A program made the position numbers and the translations under genes. A DNA stretch of 64,000 nt, taken from positions 1-64,000 of the forward strand of contig CAZWVT010000003.1 in NCBI GenBank assembly GCA_964636665.1, in the 5' to 3' direction. Of the stretch, positions 18,164 to 26,896 are shown piece by piece. A model generated the notes under the pieces. That model worked only from the letters and a program-made list of their open reading frames with translations, did no database searches and was not told the origin of the DNA. This DNA comes from JAAYLC01 sp964636665 (lineage in GTDB: Bacteria; Bacteroidota; Bacteroidia; Flavobacteriales; Flavobacteriaceae). Every line of letters begins with the position of its first letter. Within the stretch, counting starts at the first letter, position 1.

Positions 18164-19269
18164 TCTTTTTCGGTTGATAAAAATGTTGTAATTTTATTAA
18201 ATCCACTTTGTGTCAGTGACCAATTTCCATTCTGTAATCTAATCCATCCTTCATCTTCCAAAGCTGATAAAACACTTTTTGAATACCCTTGAAAATTATT
18301 TAAAATTCTTACCGAATGTGGATGCTCAATATTCTCATGGGTTTTTGCAATATCATACATTAACTGAAGGGTTTTAATGCGTTTTAAATCTTTACGGTTT
18401 TTAAAATAATTCACTTGTTTGACAACGAATCCTCGAGGTGAAAAAAGAAAAGAAAACAAGACAAAAACTCCTGCTACCAAGACAATTACAGGACCTGTCG
18501 GGAGGTTGCTTTCTGTGGCACTGACTGCTGTTCCGAAAATACCAGAAAAAGCTCCGAATATCCCTGCCAGAACAACCATACTGCTCAATCGGTTTGTCCA
18601 TTGTCGAGCTGCGGCTGCCGGAGCAAGAAGCAATGCGCTCATTAAAACCACACCTACCGTCTGGAGTCCGATAACAATGGCAATAACAATAAAAAAAGTA
18701 ATTAATGAGTCAATAAAACGGGTGGGAATCCCAATGGTATGAGCATATTCCGAATCAAAAAGTAAGATTTTAAATTCTTTCCAAAATAAAATGAGGAAAA
18801 AAAAAGATATGCCGGCAACAATAGTCATCAGCTTTACGTCGTCTTCTACTAAAGTTGCAGCTTGACCGAAAAGATAACTATCCAATCCGGATTGATTTGC
18901 ATCGGGGATTTTCTGTATAAATGTAAGCAACAACATTCCAAAACCGAAAAAAACTGAAAGAATGAGTCCTAGCGCTGTGTCGGTTTTAAGATGTGTTCGG
19001 GTAACAATTTTCCGAATCCAAAATGCTGCTGTTAATCCACTGATGATTGCGCCCAACAACAAAATTCCCATATCTTTTGTTCCGGTAATCAAAAAAGCAA
19101 TGGCGATTCCGGGCAATGCTGCATGGGAAATAGCATCCCCCAGCAAACTCTCTTTCCGGAGAACGGCAAAACTCCCCAACATACCACTCATAGCACCCAA
19201 TACTGCTGTTCCCAAAGTAATGGTACGCACGGTATAATCAATCCAAAAGAGAGAAAAATATTCCATCAT
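18160..19269 (-). CDS. Metal ABC transporter permease with C-terminal winged-helix-like domain (first permease)
   Basis: A 369-residue ABC-3 permease with about eight helices and the segment ESLLGDAISHAALPGIAIAFLI at residues ~40-60. After the last helix and the linker RGFVVKQVNYFKNRKDLKRI, residues ~299-369 form a soluble domain (LQLMYDIAKTHENIEH, YSKSVLSALEDEGWIRL, GNWSLTQSGFNKI) that looks like a degenerate winged helix, weaker than that in the next permease. It overlaps the ATPase gene by four bases and the second permease by four. The two permeases should form the heterodimeric channel. Confidence 0.92.
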   Translation of the reverse strand: MMEYFSLFWIDYTVRTITLGTAVLGAMSGMLGSFAVLRKESLLGDAISHAALPGIAIAFLITGTKDMGILLLGAIISGLTAAFWIRKIVTRTHLKTDTALGLILSVFFGFGMLLLTFIQKIPDANQSGLDSYLFGQAATLVEDDVKLMTIVAGISFFFLILFWKEFKILLFDSEYAHTIGIPTRFIDSLITFFIVIAIVIGLQTVGVVLMSALLLAPAAAARQWTNRLSSMVVLAGIFGAFSGIFGTAVSATESNLPTGPVIVLVAGVFVLFSFLFSPRGFVVKQVNYFKNRKDLKRIKTLQLMYDIAKTHENIEHPHSVRILNNFQGYSKSVLSALEDEGWIRLQNGNWSLTQSGFNKITTFLSTEKE

Positions 19270-20006
19270 GGGTTTAGAGCTACTTTGTAGTTGATTCCAT
19301 AAGTTTTGGTAAGATTTTCATCATTAAAAATATCTTTGATGGGACCGGTTGCAATTTTCTTTACATTGAGAAAAGTAACCCAGTCAAAATATTCAGGAAC
19401 TGTTTGTAAATCGTGATGTACAACAATTACAGTTTTCCCATATTTTCGTAATTCTTTGAGAATGTTAATAATGGCGATTTCTGTAGTTGCGTCCACTCCT
19501 TGAAGTGGCTCGTCCATAATATAGATTTCGGCTTCTTGTGCAAGCGCACGGGCAAGAAATACCCGTTGTTGCTGTCCGCCGCTCAATTGGCTTATTTGCC
19601 TGTTGCGATAATTGCTCATTCCCACTCGTTCCATGGCTTCTAAAGCAGTTCTTCGTTCTTTGCTTCCCGGACGTTTTATCCATCCGAGTTGGCCATAAGT
19701 TCCCATTAAAACAACATCAAAAACTGTGGTTGGAAAATCCCAATCAACACTTCCTTTTTGTGGAACATAAGCAATGGTTTTTCTGTTCTTTTTATACGGT
19801 TTTCCACAAACAGATACTGTTCCTGCTACAGGTTTTATAATTCCGAGAATGGTTTTAATTAAGGTGGATTTCCCCGCTCCGTTAGGTCCCACAATTGCCA
19901 TTAACACTCCTTTTGGAACCGCTAAGTCAATATCCCAAAGAACCGGCTTGTAATCATAAGCTACGGTCAAATCATCTACTTTAATTGCGTATTCATTATT
20001 TTTCAT
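19266..20006 (-). CDS. Metal ABC transporter ATP-binding protein
   Basis: A 246-residue ABC ATPase of the ZnuC/TroB/MntB type. Walker A is GPNGAGKST (residues 40-48), the signature LSGGQQQRV, Walker B IYIMDEP, and the H-loop His in VVHHDL. The Q-loop segment is AYVPQKGSVDWDFPTTVFDVV, typical of the Mn/Zn/Fe subfamily. It overlaps both neighbours by four bases (binding protein upstream, permease downstream), so all parts are made together. Confidence 0.96.
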   Translation of the reverse strand: MKNNEYAIKVDDLTVAYDYKPVLWDIDLAVPKGVLMAIVGPNGAGKSTLIKTILGIIKPVAGTVSVCGKPYKKNRKTIAYVPQKGSVDWDFPTTVFDVVLMGTYGQLGWIKRPGSKERRTALEAMERVGMSNYRNRQISQLSGGQQQRVFLARALAQEAEIYIMDEPLQGVDATTEIAIINILKELRKYGKTVIVVHHDLQTVPEYFDWVTFLNVKKIATGPIKDIFNDENLTKTYGINYKVALNP

Positions 20007-20905
20007 CGAAGCGCATTTACTATGGTTTCTACATTGTACCGATACATCCCAACGTATGTTCCTTCCTCAGTTCTCGGAGTGCCCAAGGAATCGCTGTAGA
20101 GAGTGCCGCCGATAGTTACCTCATGTCCTTGTGATCGTACTGCTGCCTGAAGAGCTTCAATCGTTCTGCGGGGAACTGAATTTTCTACAAAAACAGCTTT
20201 TATTTTATGAGTGACGATAAAATTGCTCAAATCTCGAACATCCTTGACTCCTGCTTCGGTAATAGTTGAAATTCCTTGAAGCCCTCTTACTTCAAAATCA
20301 TAAGCTCTGCCAAAATAACTGAAAGCATCATGAGCTGTAATCAAAATGCGTTTTTCTAGTGGTATGGATGCAATTATTTGCTTGAGATCTTTGTCTAATT
20401 GTATTAGTTTTTGCTGAAATATTTGGTTATTTTTTTTAAATAAATCAGTGTTTTCAGGATTTGATTCCGAAAGTACTTCTGTGATTTTATCTGAAAATTT
20501 TTGAATCAAACGGATATCAAACCAAACGTGCGGGTCGTAATTACCGCCGAAGTTTTCCGAAGAAATCAGCTCGTTTTCGGGCAGGAATTCTCCAAGAGAT
20601 ATAATTTTTTGATTTCCTTCAATCCTAGAAAAAACATCAGATAATTTTCCTTCCAGATGAAGTCCGTTGTAAAAAATAACATCGGCATTGTACAGCTTCA
20701 TCACATCGCCTTCGCTGGCTCTGTATAAATGAGGGTCAACACCTGAAACCATCAAATGTTCAAGATCAATAACATCTCCTGCGATTTGGTAAATTATGTC
20801 CGAAATAATATTTGTTGTAGTCACTACGCGAAGCTTGTCTGAAGAAACTTCCGGATTTTTGCATCCAAAAAACATTACAACACAAAAAACTATCCATAAA
20901 CGCAT
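20003..20905 (-). CDS. Metal ABC transporter substrate-binding lipoprotein (TroA/ZnuA family)
   Basis: A 300-residue cluster A-I metal-binding protein. The leader MRLWIVFCVVMFFGC ends in a lipobox, so it is a lipoprotein. Likely metal ligands are His59 (GVDPHLY), the His of YDPHVWFD, the His of ITAHDAFSYF and the Asp of YSDSLG, giving the His3-Asp set of TroA. There is no His-rich loop of the kind found in zinc-specific ZnuA. That and the DtxR-type regulator next door suggest Mn, Fe or a broad range rather than zinc alone, but metal choice cannot be settled from sequence. Confidence 0.94.
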   Translation of the reverse strand: MRLWIVFCVVMFFGCKNPEVSSDKLRVVTTTNIISDIIYQIAGDVIDLEHLMVSGVDPHLYRASEGDVMKLYNADVIFYNGLHLEGKLSDVFSRIEGNQKIISLGEFLPENELISSENFGGNYDPHVWFDIRLIQKFSDKITEVLSESNPENTDLFKKNNQIFQQKLIQLDKDLKQIIASIPLEKRILITAHDAFSYFGRAYDFEVRGLQGISTITEAGVKDVRDLSNFIVTHKIKAVFVENSVPRRTIEALQAAVRSQGHEVTIGGTLYSDSLGTPRTEEGTYVGMYRYNVETIVNALR

Positions 20906-20916
20906 AATAATTGGTT

Positions 20917-21573
20917 TTATAAGGTTTCGATAAATAGATTCCCACTTGCCTTTTGTGAAAGCGATATTTTCCTTGTATTATATTCGACAACAACAGAATT
21001 GTCAAAAGATTCTTTGGAGAGGATTTTTATTTCAGTACCGATTTGTATTCCGATTCGATTTAAAAATTGGAGGAAATCTGAAGAAGATTCTTTTACGCCT
21101 ATACAAGTAACGGTTTTATTGACTTCAACTTCAGAAAGAAGCTTTTTCTTTATTGGTTTTATCACTCCTTCAGCATTGGGAATGGGATCGCCGTGAGGAT
21201 CCGTTTCAGGATTGTTTAAAAAATCGTCAAGTCTGTAAATAAGTTCTTCGGATTGAACATGTTCTAATTGTTCGGCTATTTCATGGACTTCATCCCATTG
21301 GAAATTTAACTTTTCAACTAAAAAAACTTCCCACAATCGATGTCTTCGAATGACGTTGGTAGCGATTTTTTTTCCTGAATCTGAAAGCAACACGCCTTTG
21401 TAACGTTGGTAAAGAACTAAATCTTTATCCGATAACCGCCGTATCATGTCAGTAACCGAAGAAGGCTTTGTTTCCATATATTCGGCAATTGCATTTGTAT
21501 TTACGGCATCTGCAAATTCAGCTTCCAGATGATAAATCGACTTTAAATAATTTTCTTCTGCTCTCGTAAGCAT
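20917..21573 (-). CDS. DtxR/MntR-family metal-dependent transcriptional regulator
   Basis: A 218-residue regulator with all three DtxR parts: N-terminal winged helix (ENYLKSIYHLEAEFADAVNTNAIAEYMETKPSSVTDMIRRLSDKDLV), the metal-binding dimerisation domain (RHRLWEVFLVEKLNFQWDEVHEIAEQLEHVQSEELIYRLDDFL) and a C-terminal FeoA/SH3-like domain. Candidate metal ligands are in the EVHEIAEQLEH helix. It is the first gene of the metal-transport operon, 11 bases before the binding protein, and a palindrome upstream of its promoter is a good candidate operator. The expected role is metal-loaded repression of the operon. Confidence 0.94.
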   Translation of the reverse strand: MLTRAEENYLKSIYHLEAEFADAVNTNAIAEYMETKPSSVTDMIRRLSDKDLVLYQRYKGVLLSDSGKKIATNVIRRHRLWEVFLVEKLNFQWDEVHEIAEQLEHVQSEELIYRLDDFLNNPETDPHGDPIPNAEGVIKPIKKKLLSEVEVNKTVTCIGVKESSSDFLQFLNRIGIQIGTEIKILSKESFDNSVVVEYNTRKISLSQKASGNLFIETL

Positions 21574-21589
21574 AAAAAATAGATTTGTG

Positions 21590-21597
21590 CAAATATA
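21590..21597 (-). promoter_or_regulatory. Candidate -7 box of the metal-transport operon
   Basis: TATATTTG on the minus strand, an exact TAnnTTTG match, 16 bases before the regulator ATG at 21573. The palindrome at 21619-21640 covers the region where the -33 contact would lie. Confidence 0.55.
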
Positions 21598-21618
21598 ATA
21601 TTTAAGGCTGGTAATATA

Positions 21619-21640
21619 AAATTTAGATAAAGCTAAATTT
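21619..21640. promoter_or_regulatory. Candidate DtxR/MntR operator
   Basis: A perfect inverted repeat: half-sites AAATTTAG and CTAAATTT with a six-base spacer. The core TTTAG-N6-CTAAA resembles DtxR/IdeR-type boxes. It lies 21 bases upstream of the -7 box of the regulator operon and about 90 bases upstream of hflX. Confidence 0.5.
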
Positions 21641-21727
21641 AAAATTTACTAATATAAAAATCAGTAAGATTAAAATCCTTAATTTATAAGCATCACTTTT
21701 TTTAATTTTTAGTTTATCTTGGTAGCC

Positions 21728-22939
21728 ATGATTGAAGAAACAAACAGAGAATACGAAAAAACCGTTCTGATTGGGCTTATTACGCCTTTGCAGGATGAAG
21801 CCACGAGCAAGGAATATATGGACGAACTTGAATTTCTGGCTTATACGGCCGGAGGTGAAGTTTTTAAAAGATTTTCCCAACGTTTGGATGTGCCGAATCC
21901 CAAAACTTTTATAGGATCCGGAAAATTGGAAGAAGTGCGTAATTATGTGGTGGAGTACGATATCGATACAGCTATTTTTGACGACGAACTTTCTCCGGCA
22001 CAGCAAAAGAATATCGAACGATTCCTTGAGTGTAAGGTGGTGGATCGGACGAATTTGATTTTAGACATATTTGCACAGCGCGCAAAAACGAGTTATGCCC
22101 GAACTCAAGTTGAATTGGCGCAATATGAATACATGCTTCCCCGTTTGGCAGGAATGTGGACGCACTTGGAAAGGCAACGTGGAGGAATTGGAATGCGCGG
22201 TCCCGGAGAGCGAGAAATTGAAACCGACCGTCGAATTGTGCGGGACAGAATCGCACTACTTAAAGAAAGACTTCGAAAAATTGACCGACAAATGGAAGTG
22301 CAACGTGGCAATCGCGGTTCGTTGGTTCGTGTAGCTTTAGTAGGATATACCAATGTCGGAAAATCTACCTTGATGAATGTGCTCAGCAAAAGTGAAGTTT
22401 TTGCCGAAGACAAATTGTTTGCCACCTTAGATACAACCGTTCGTAAAGTCGTTATCGGTAATTTGCCATTTTTATTGACAGATACCGTAGGATTTATTAG
22501 AAAGCTTCCCACTCAGTTGGTTGAATCTTTTAAAGGAACTTTGGATGAAGTACGAGAAGCAGATTTGTTGTTGCATGTTGTGGATATTTCACATCCGTCT
22601 TTTGAACATCATATAGACTCGGTTAATGTGGTTTTGAAAGAAATCAATGCAGCTGAAAAACCTACATTGATGGTGTTTAATAAAATCGATGCGTACAAAC
22701 AGGAAGAAATTAAATCGGATGATTTGACAACGGAACGTAATGCAACTCATTATACACTTTCAGAATGGCAGCAAACTTGGATGGCGCGTGCTGATGGAGA
22801 TGCTATTTTTATCTCGGCCTTAAACAAAGAAAATATCGATGAATTTCGGGAAATGGTGTACAAACGCGTAAAAGAAATTCACGTTACTCGTTTTCCTTAC
22901 AACGATTTCTTATTTGATTATTATGATGAGGAGGAATAA
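21728..22939 (+). CDS. hflX: GTPase HflX
   Basis: A 403-residue HflX from ATG 21728. The N-terminal ribosome-binding domain includes FIGSGKLEEVRNYV and ERFLECKVVDRTNLILDIFAQRAKTSYARTQVELAQYEY, then the GGIGMRGPGEREIETDRR linker. The G domain carries G1 GYTNVGKST, G3 DTVGF and G4 NKID. HflX binds and splits stalled ribosomes under stress. The frame extends three codons further to a TTG at 21719, but the ATG is preferred because the TTG lies in a -7-like TATCTTGG. It is divergent from the metal operon and convergent with radA. Confidence 0.96.
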   Translation: MIEETNREYEKTVLIGLITPLQDEATSKEYMDELEFLAYTAGGEVFKRFSQRLDVPNPKTFIGSGKLEEVRNYVVEYDIDTAIFDDELSPAQQKNIERFLECKVVDRTNLILDIFAQRAKTSYARTQVELAQYEYMLPRLAGMWTHLERQRGGIGMRGPGEREIETDRRIVRDRIALLKERLRKIDRQMEVQRGNRGSLVRVALVGYTNVGKSTLMNVLSKSEVFAEDKLFATLDTTVRKVVIGNLPFLLTDTVGFIRKLPTQLVESFKGTLDEVREADLLLHVVDISHPSFEHHIDSVNVVLKEINAAEKPTLMVFNKIDAYKQEEIKSDDLTTERNATHYTLSEWQQTWMARADGDAIFISALNKENIDEFREMVYKRVKEIHVTRFPYNDFLFDYYDEEE

Positions 22940-22963
22940 CTCCGATAAATATCCGCAGGTAAA

Positions 22964-24325
22964 TCAATCAAAAAGATGACGTACTAAATCATGAACTTTT
23001 CCCAGCCTGATGATATTTATATGGAATTTATTTTTAGGAACTTTGCTGTATTTTGAAATGACAATGGTATGAAATCCAAGTTTTTCTGCTTCTAAAATCC
23101 TTTGTTCAATTCGAGTTACGGGTCTTACTTCCCCTGCCAAACCAATTTCTGCTGCAAAACACATACGTTTGTTAATAGCAATGTCAACATTTGAGGATAA
23201 TACAGCAGCAGTTACAGCTAAATCAATAGCAGGGTCGTCAATGCTGATTCCTCCGGTAATATTTAAAAATACATCCTTGGCTCCCAATTTGAATCCTGCA
23301 CGTTTTTCAAGAACAGCGAGAAGCATGTTTAACCGTTTGGCATTATATCCTGTTGCGCTTCGCTGCGGAGTTCCATAAACTGCACTGCTAACCAAGGCTT
23401 GAATTTCAATCATCAAAGGACGCATTCCTTCAAGTGTGGCAGCGATGGCTGTTCCGCTTAAATCTTCTTGATTTTCGGAAATCAGTATTTCTGACGGGTT
23501 TGAAACTTCTCGCAAACCATTGCCTTGCATTTCAAAAATCCCCAGTTCATTAGTACTTCCAAAGCGGTTTTTATGAGCGCGCAAAATTCGGTAAAGATGA
23601 CTCCGGTCTCCCTCAAATTGAAGAACGGTATCAACCATATGTTCCAATACTTTGGGACCTGCAATATTTCCGTCTTTGGTTATGTGGCCAATCAGAATGA
23701 CCGGTGTGTTTGTCTCTTTTGCAAATTTGATTAATTCTGTCGCTGTTTCTCGAATTTGAGAAATGGTGCCTGCGCTGCTTTCAATATAATCTGTGTGCAA
23801 GGTTTGTATGGAGTCGATAACAACAATATCGGGTTGCAAATCTTCGATGTTTCTAAAAATATTTTGCGTTTTTGTTTCTGTAAGTATAAAACACTGATTA
23901 GAATTCGGGTAAATGCGTTCTGCTCGCATTTTTATTTGCTGCGCACTTTCTTCACCTGAAACATAAAGCGTTTTGTAGGGAAGTTTTAAAGCAATCTGGA
24001 GCATAAGCGTACTTTTTCCGATACCGGGTTCTCCACCCAAAAGCGTAAGCGAACCGGCTACCAAACCGCCGCCAAGAATCCGGTTGAGCTCTTCGCTTCC
24101 CGTATTGATTCTCGCATGTGTTTCACTTGATATTTCTGAAAGTAATTGTGGTTTAGAGACACGTTGGGAAGAATTACTTGAAGATTTCCAAGCAGCTTTT
24201 TCTTCTTTCTGAATAATTTCTTCGGAAATGGTATTCCACTCTTTACAAGAAGTGCATTGTCCTTGCCATTTTGCAAATTGAGCACCGCAGTTTTGACAGA
24301 AAAATGTAGTTTTAATTTTGGTCAA
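22964..24325 (-). CDS. radA: DNA repair protein RadA
   Basis: A 453-residue RadA (Sms). It has the N-terminal four-Cys zinc motif (CQNC...CTSC, residues 10-27), Walker A GGEPGIGKST (97-106), the RadA-specific KNRFG motif (252-256) and a C-terminal Lon-like domain. RadA drives branch migration in recombination. The start is a TTG at 24325 giving MTKIKTTFFCQNCG, which aligns with the usual N-terminus; no in-frame ATG is available upstream. A -7 box lies 23 bases before it. The gene converges on hflX with 24 bases between the stops. Confidence 0.96.
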   Translation of the reverse strand: MTKIKTTFFCQNCGAQFAKWQGQCTSCKEWNTISEEIIQKEEKAAWKSSSNSSQRVSKPQLLSEISSETHARINTGSEELNRILGGGLVAGSLTLLGGEPGIGKSTLMLQIALKLPYKTLYVSGEESAQQIKMRAERIYPNSNQCFILTETKTQNIFRNIEDLQPDIVVIDSIQTLHTDYIESSAGTISQIRETATELIKFAKETNTPVILIGHITKDGNIAGPKVLEHMVDTVLQFEGDRSHLYRILRAHKNRFGSTNELGIFEMQGNGLREVSNPSEILISENQEDLSGTAIAATLEGMRPLMIEIQALVSSAVYGTPQRSATGYNAKRLNMLLAVLEKRAGFKLGAKDVFLNITGGISIDDPAIDLAVTAAVLSSNVDIAINKRMCFAAEIGLAGEVRPVTRIEQRILEAEKLGFHTIVISKYSKVPKNKFHINIIRLGKVHDLVRHLFD

Positions 24326-24347
24326 AATGTTTTATTAGGATACACAT

Positions 24348-24355
24348 CAAAGATA
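24348..24355 (-). promoter_or_regulatory. Candidate -7 box of radA
   Basis: TATCTTTG on the minus strand, an exact TAnnTTTG match, lying between the esterase-like gene and radA. It implies that radA has its own transcript start near 24340. Confidence 0.5.
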
Positions 24356-24365
24356 AAGATATTTT

Positions 24366-25511
24366 TTACTCATGCTTTAATTTAATTGCATCGGCGCGAT
24401 TTAATAACGATTCCACTGTTATGAAGTCAACATTCTCTTTTCCAAAACTATTTCTAAAAGTTCGAATAGCCTGATTGTATTTTCCGGTTTCTTCGTAATA
24501 TCTGCCCACATAATAATTGCCAAGTGTTTTTTCGGGATATTGTTTTAAGCAAAGTTTGCCTAATTTTTCTAATTCTTCCCATCTTTTTCTGTGTTCAACA
24601 GCGGAGCCAATAGCTAATATATCCTGAATCCGAATATCATTTTTTAAACCAAACAAATCTTTAATTACTTCGTATTTGTTTACTAAATAATCATAAAGTG
24701 GTGTTTCGAGCGTCAATAAAACGTCATCGTATTCTTGTTTTGTTATGGGTTTGTAAACTGAAAATATACGTTCTAAAGCAACGGGAATTCCTTGACTGAC
24801 CAAAGTGTAGTGATTGGCACTTTCAAAATTGTTGTAATAGTAATAGAAAAAATCTGATTTTAAGTTGTTTAGCATCAAATTTAATCTTTCCGTGTCTTCT
24901 TTTAATCTGATTACGTCATTTTGAGCGGTAGCCAAGTAATAAAAAATTTTCTTTCTGATATGTGGAATTCTTTCTGTGATTCGTTCTTCCATCATTGGCG
25001 ATAAGTCCGGACTGAATATGATAAATCCATCAAATAAAACGAAATCTTTAAACAAATAATAATTTAAAAAATTTGCGGTAACATCGTGTCCGACTGCAAT
25101 AACAAATTTTGCAGTACGATATTCTTTATCGAGATAGGGCATCAGTTCCATACCGATAAATTCAAAAAAATCTTCACCTTTATCTATTGGCAAAAAGGTA
25201 ACCTCATCGTAGGAAGTGTCATCGTAACGAGATTGTCCCTGCATAATTCCTACTACAATCGATTCGGGAATATCTTCCCAATAACTTAAATAATCAATAT
25301 TTCCGGCAACGGGCTCAAAAAGATAGTCGCCGTCAAGAACCACAACAATGGGATATTGCTTTTTGGTGTTCTTCTCATAATTTCGCGGGAGTTGAATCTT
25401 TATTCGCCTGGTTTCATTTAAAATTTTCGATTGAAATTCTTTGTAAATATGTTGTGAATTAACCGGAATACAGAAACAAATCAATGAGATAAAGAATAGT
25501 ACTTTAGACAT
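24366..25511 (-). CDS. Esterase-fold (alpha/beta hydrolase) protein lacking the catalytic Ser, with TPR-like C-terminus
   Basis: A 381-residue exported protein (signal MSKVLFFISLICFCIPVNSQ). Residues ~25-250 match the putative-esterase family: IQLPRNYEKNTKKQYPIVVVLDGDYLF, and ESIVVGIMQGQSRYDDTSY. At the nucleophile elbow, where active members have GHSxGG, this protein reads VGHDVTANF, so the Ser is replaced by Asp and the second Gly is lost. Hydrolase activity is therefore doubtful. The C-terminal ~70 residues (TLGNYYVGRYYEETGKYNQAIRTFRNSFG) look like one or two TPR units. It may be a binding or scaffold protein. It is transcribed toward radA. Confidence 0.82.
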   Translation of the reverse strand: MSKVLFFISLICFCIPVNSQHIYKEFQSKILNETRRIKIQLPRNYEKNTKKQYPIVVVLDGDYLFEPVAGNIDYLSYWEDIPESIVVGIMQGQSRYDDTSYDEVTFLPIDKGEDFFEFIGMELMPYLDKEYRTAKFVIAVGHDVTANFLNYYLFKDFVLFDGFIIFSPDLSPMMEERITERIPHIRKKIFYYLATAQNDVIRLKEDTERLNLMLNNLKSDFFYYYYNNFESANHYTLVSQGIPVALERIFSVYKPITKQEYDDVLLTLETPLYDYLVNKYEVIKDLFGLKNDIRIQDILAIGSAVEHRKRWEELEKLGKLCLKQYPEKTLGNYYVGRYYEETGKYNQAIRTFRNSFGKENVDFITVESLLNRADAIKLKHE

Positions 25512-25570
25512 ATTTGTTGATATCTTTATTGTTAATTCAAAATAAAACGAAAAGATAACAAATTTAATTG

Positions 25571-26530
25571 TTAAATTTTATTGTAAATCGGAAGAATTAA
25601 TAATGCAAAGATGCCGAGAATTAACAGGGAAAGAATGTTGGAAGTCCATACAATCCATCCGATGGCTATTCCAACCGTTTTTGAAACTTCAAAAACATAT
25701 AAAATGGCAGCCATCGCAACCGGATAAGCTCCAAATCCGTTATGCGTCAGTGTAAGTGTAAAACTGCCTACCACAAAGGAAATAATGACGACTCCAAAAG
25801 GGATTGCCGCTGTGGTGGGCAGTGCTAAAAAAGCGGCATAAAAAGACAGTACGTATAGAATCCAAATCAGTAGTGATAAAATAATAAATTCTGCATTTCG
25901 GCGCATTTTTAAAATGCTGAAAAAACCTTCTTTAAGCCCAAAAACAAATTTTTTTATCCGTTGGTTGATTTTAGATTTTGAAAAAAGTATGTATAAAGGA
26001 ATACTGATGGCAATAACAGCAATTGCAATGAGTATTTTGGTGAATAGCGAGACAGGAATGTAATCTTTTATGTAGTTAAAAAGTTTGTCATATTCTAAGC
26101 TTAGTGCCAATCCGGTAAATAACAATAATAAAATCAAATCGACAACCCGTTCACTAATGATGGTTCCAAAACCTTTCTGAAATGGAACTTTTTCGTATTT
26201 ATCCAAAACGATAGCTCGGGATACTTCTCCGCTTCTCGGAATAAAAATATTAAACAAATACCCAACCGATAACGCCAGAAAATTATTGAAGATTCGCGGT
26301 TTATAGCCCATCGGTTCCAAAAGCAGATTCCAACGGTATGCACGAACAAGATGACTAAGAAAACTGATAAAAACGGAAAGGAATACATATCCGTATGTGG
26401 CTTTTGAAAAAAAAGCTTTTGTTTCCTTAAGTTGTTCCTCTGAAAAAGATGTGAAAGTGTACCAAATTAAAAATATTCCAAGAGCAAGTGGAAGAATTAT
26501 TTGCAATGCTTTGGAAAGTGTTTTGTTCAC
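25571..26530 (-). CDS. Lysylphosphatidylglycerol synthetase-type transmembrane (flippase-like) protein
   Basis: A 319-residue membrane protein with about eight hydrophobic helices and the family segments AYRWNLLLEPMGYKP, ALSVGYLFNIFIPRSGEVSRAIVL and ISERVVDLILLLLF. These define the UPF0104/LPG_synthase_TM family, which is related to the flippase half of MprF. No synthase domain is attached, so a role in lipid or polyprenyl-linked transport is possible but unproved. The start is GTG at 26530, directly abutting the panD stop codon, so it is the last gene of a panC-panD-flippase operon. Confidence 0.86.
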   Translation of the reverse strand: MNKTLSKALQIILPLALGIFLIWYTFTSFSEEQLKETKAFFSKATYGYVFLSVFISFLSHLVRAYRWNLLLEPMGYKPRIFNNFLALSVGYLFNIFIPRSGEVSRAIVLDKYEKVPFQKGFGTIISERVVDLILLLLFTGLALSLEYDKLFNYIKDYIPVSLFTKILIAIAVIAISIPLYILFSKSKINQRIKKFVFGLKEGFFSILKMRRNAEFIILSLLIWILYVLSFYAAFLALPTTAAIPFGVVIISFVVGSFTLTLTHNGFGAYPVAMAAILYVFEVSKTVGIAIGWIVWTSNILSLLILGIFALLILPIYNKI

Positions 26531-26881
26531 TTATTGCAGGAGGTTTGTTTGTTCATCAGGAAACACCAAAGCAGGTTTGAAATTTTTGGCTTCATCTGCA
26601 TCCATAAGTGCATAAGTGATTAAAATCAAAACATCTCCGGGAGCTACTTTTCGTGCAGCTGCACCGTTTAGTGTAATTTCACCACTTCCGCGAGGACCGG
26701 GAATAACATAGGTTTCAAGGCGTTCTCCGTTGTTGTTGTTTACCACTTGGATTTTTTCGCCTTCAATAATATTAGCAGCATCCATCAAATCTTCATCAAT
26801 GGTAATGCTGCCGATGTAATTTAAATTGGCGCCCGTTACTCGTACTCGATGAATTTTGGATTTTACTATATGTAATAACAT
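26531..26881 (-). CDS. panD: Aspartate 1-decarboxylase (pyruvoyl enzyme)
   Basis: A 116-residue PanD of typical size. It makes beta-alanine for pantothenate. The self-cleavage site Gly-Ser is in NYIGSITIDEDLMDAA (residues ~21-36), which gives the pyruvoyl group, followed by RLETYVIPGPRGSGEITLNGAAA, a strongly conserved segment. It lies 15 bases after panC and abuts the flippase-like gene. PanC and PanD supply the two consecutive steps that join beta-alanine to pantoate. Confidence 0.96.
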   Translation of the reverse strand: MLLHIVKSKIHRVRVTGANLNYIGSITIDEDLMDAANIIEGEKIQVVNNNNGERLETYVIPGPRGSGEITLNGAAARKVAPGDVLILITYALMDADEAKNFKPALVFPDEQTNLLQ

Positions 26882-26896
26882 AAGAAATTATAAAAA

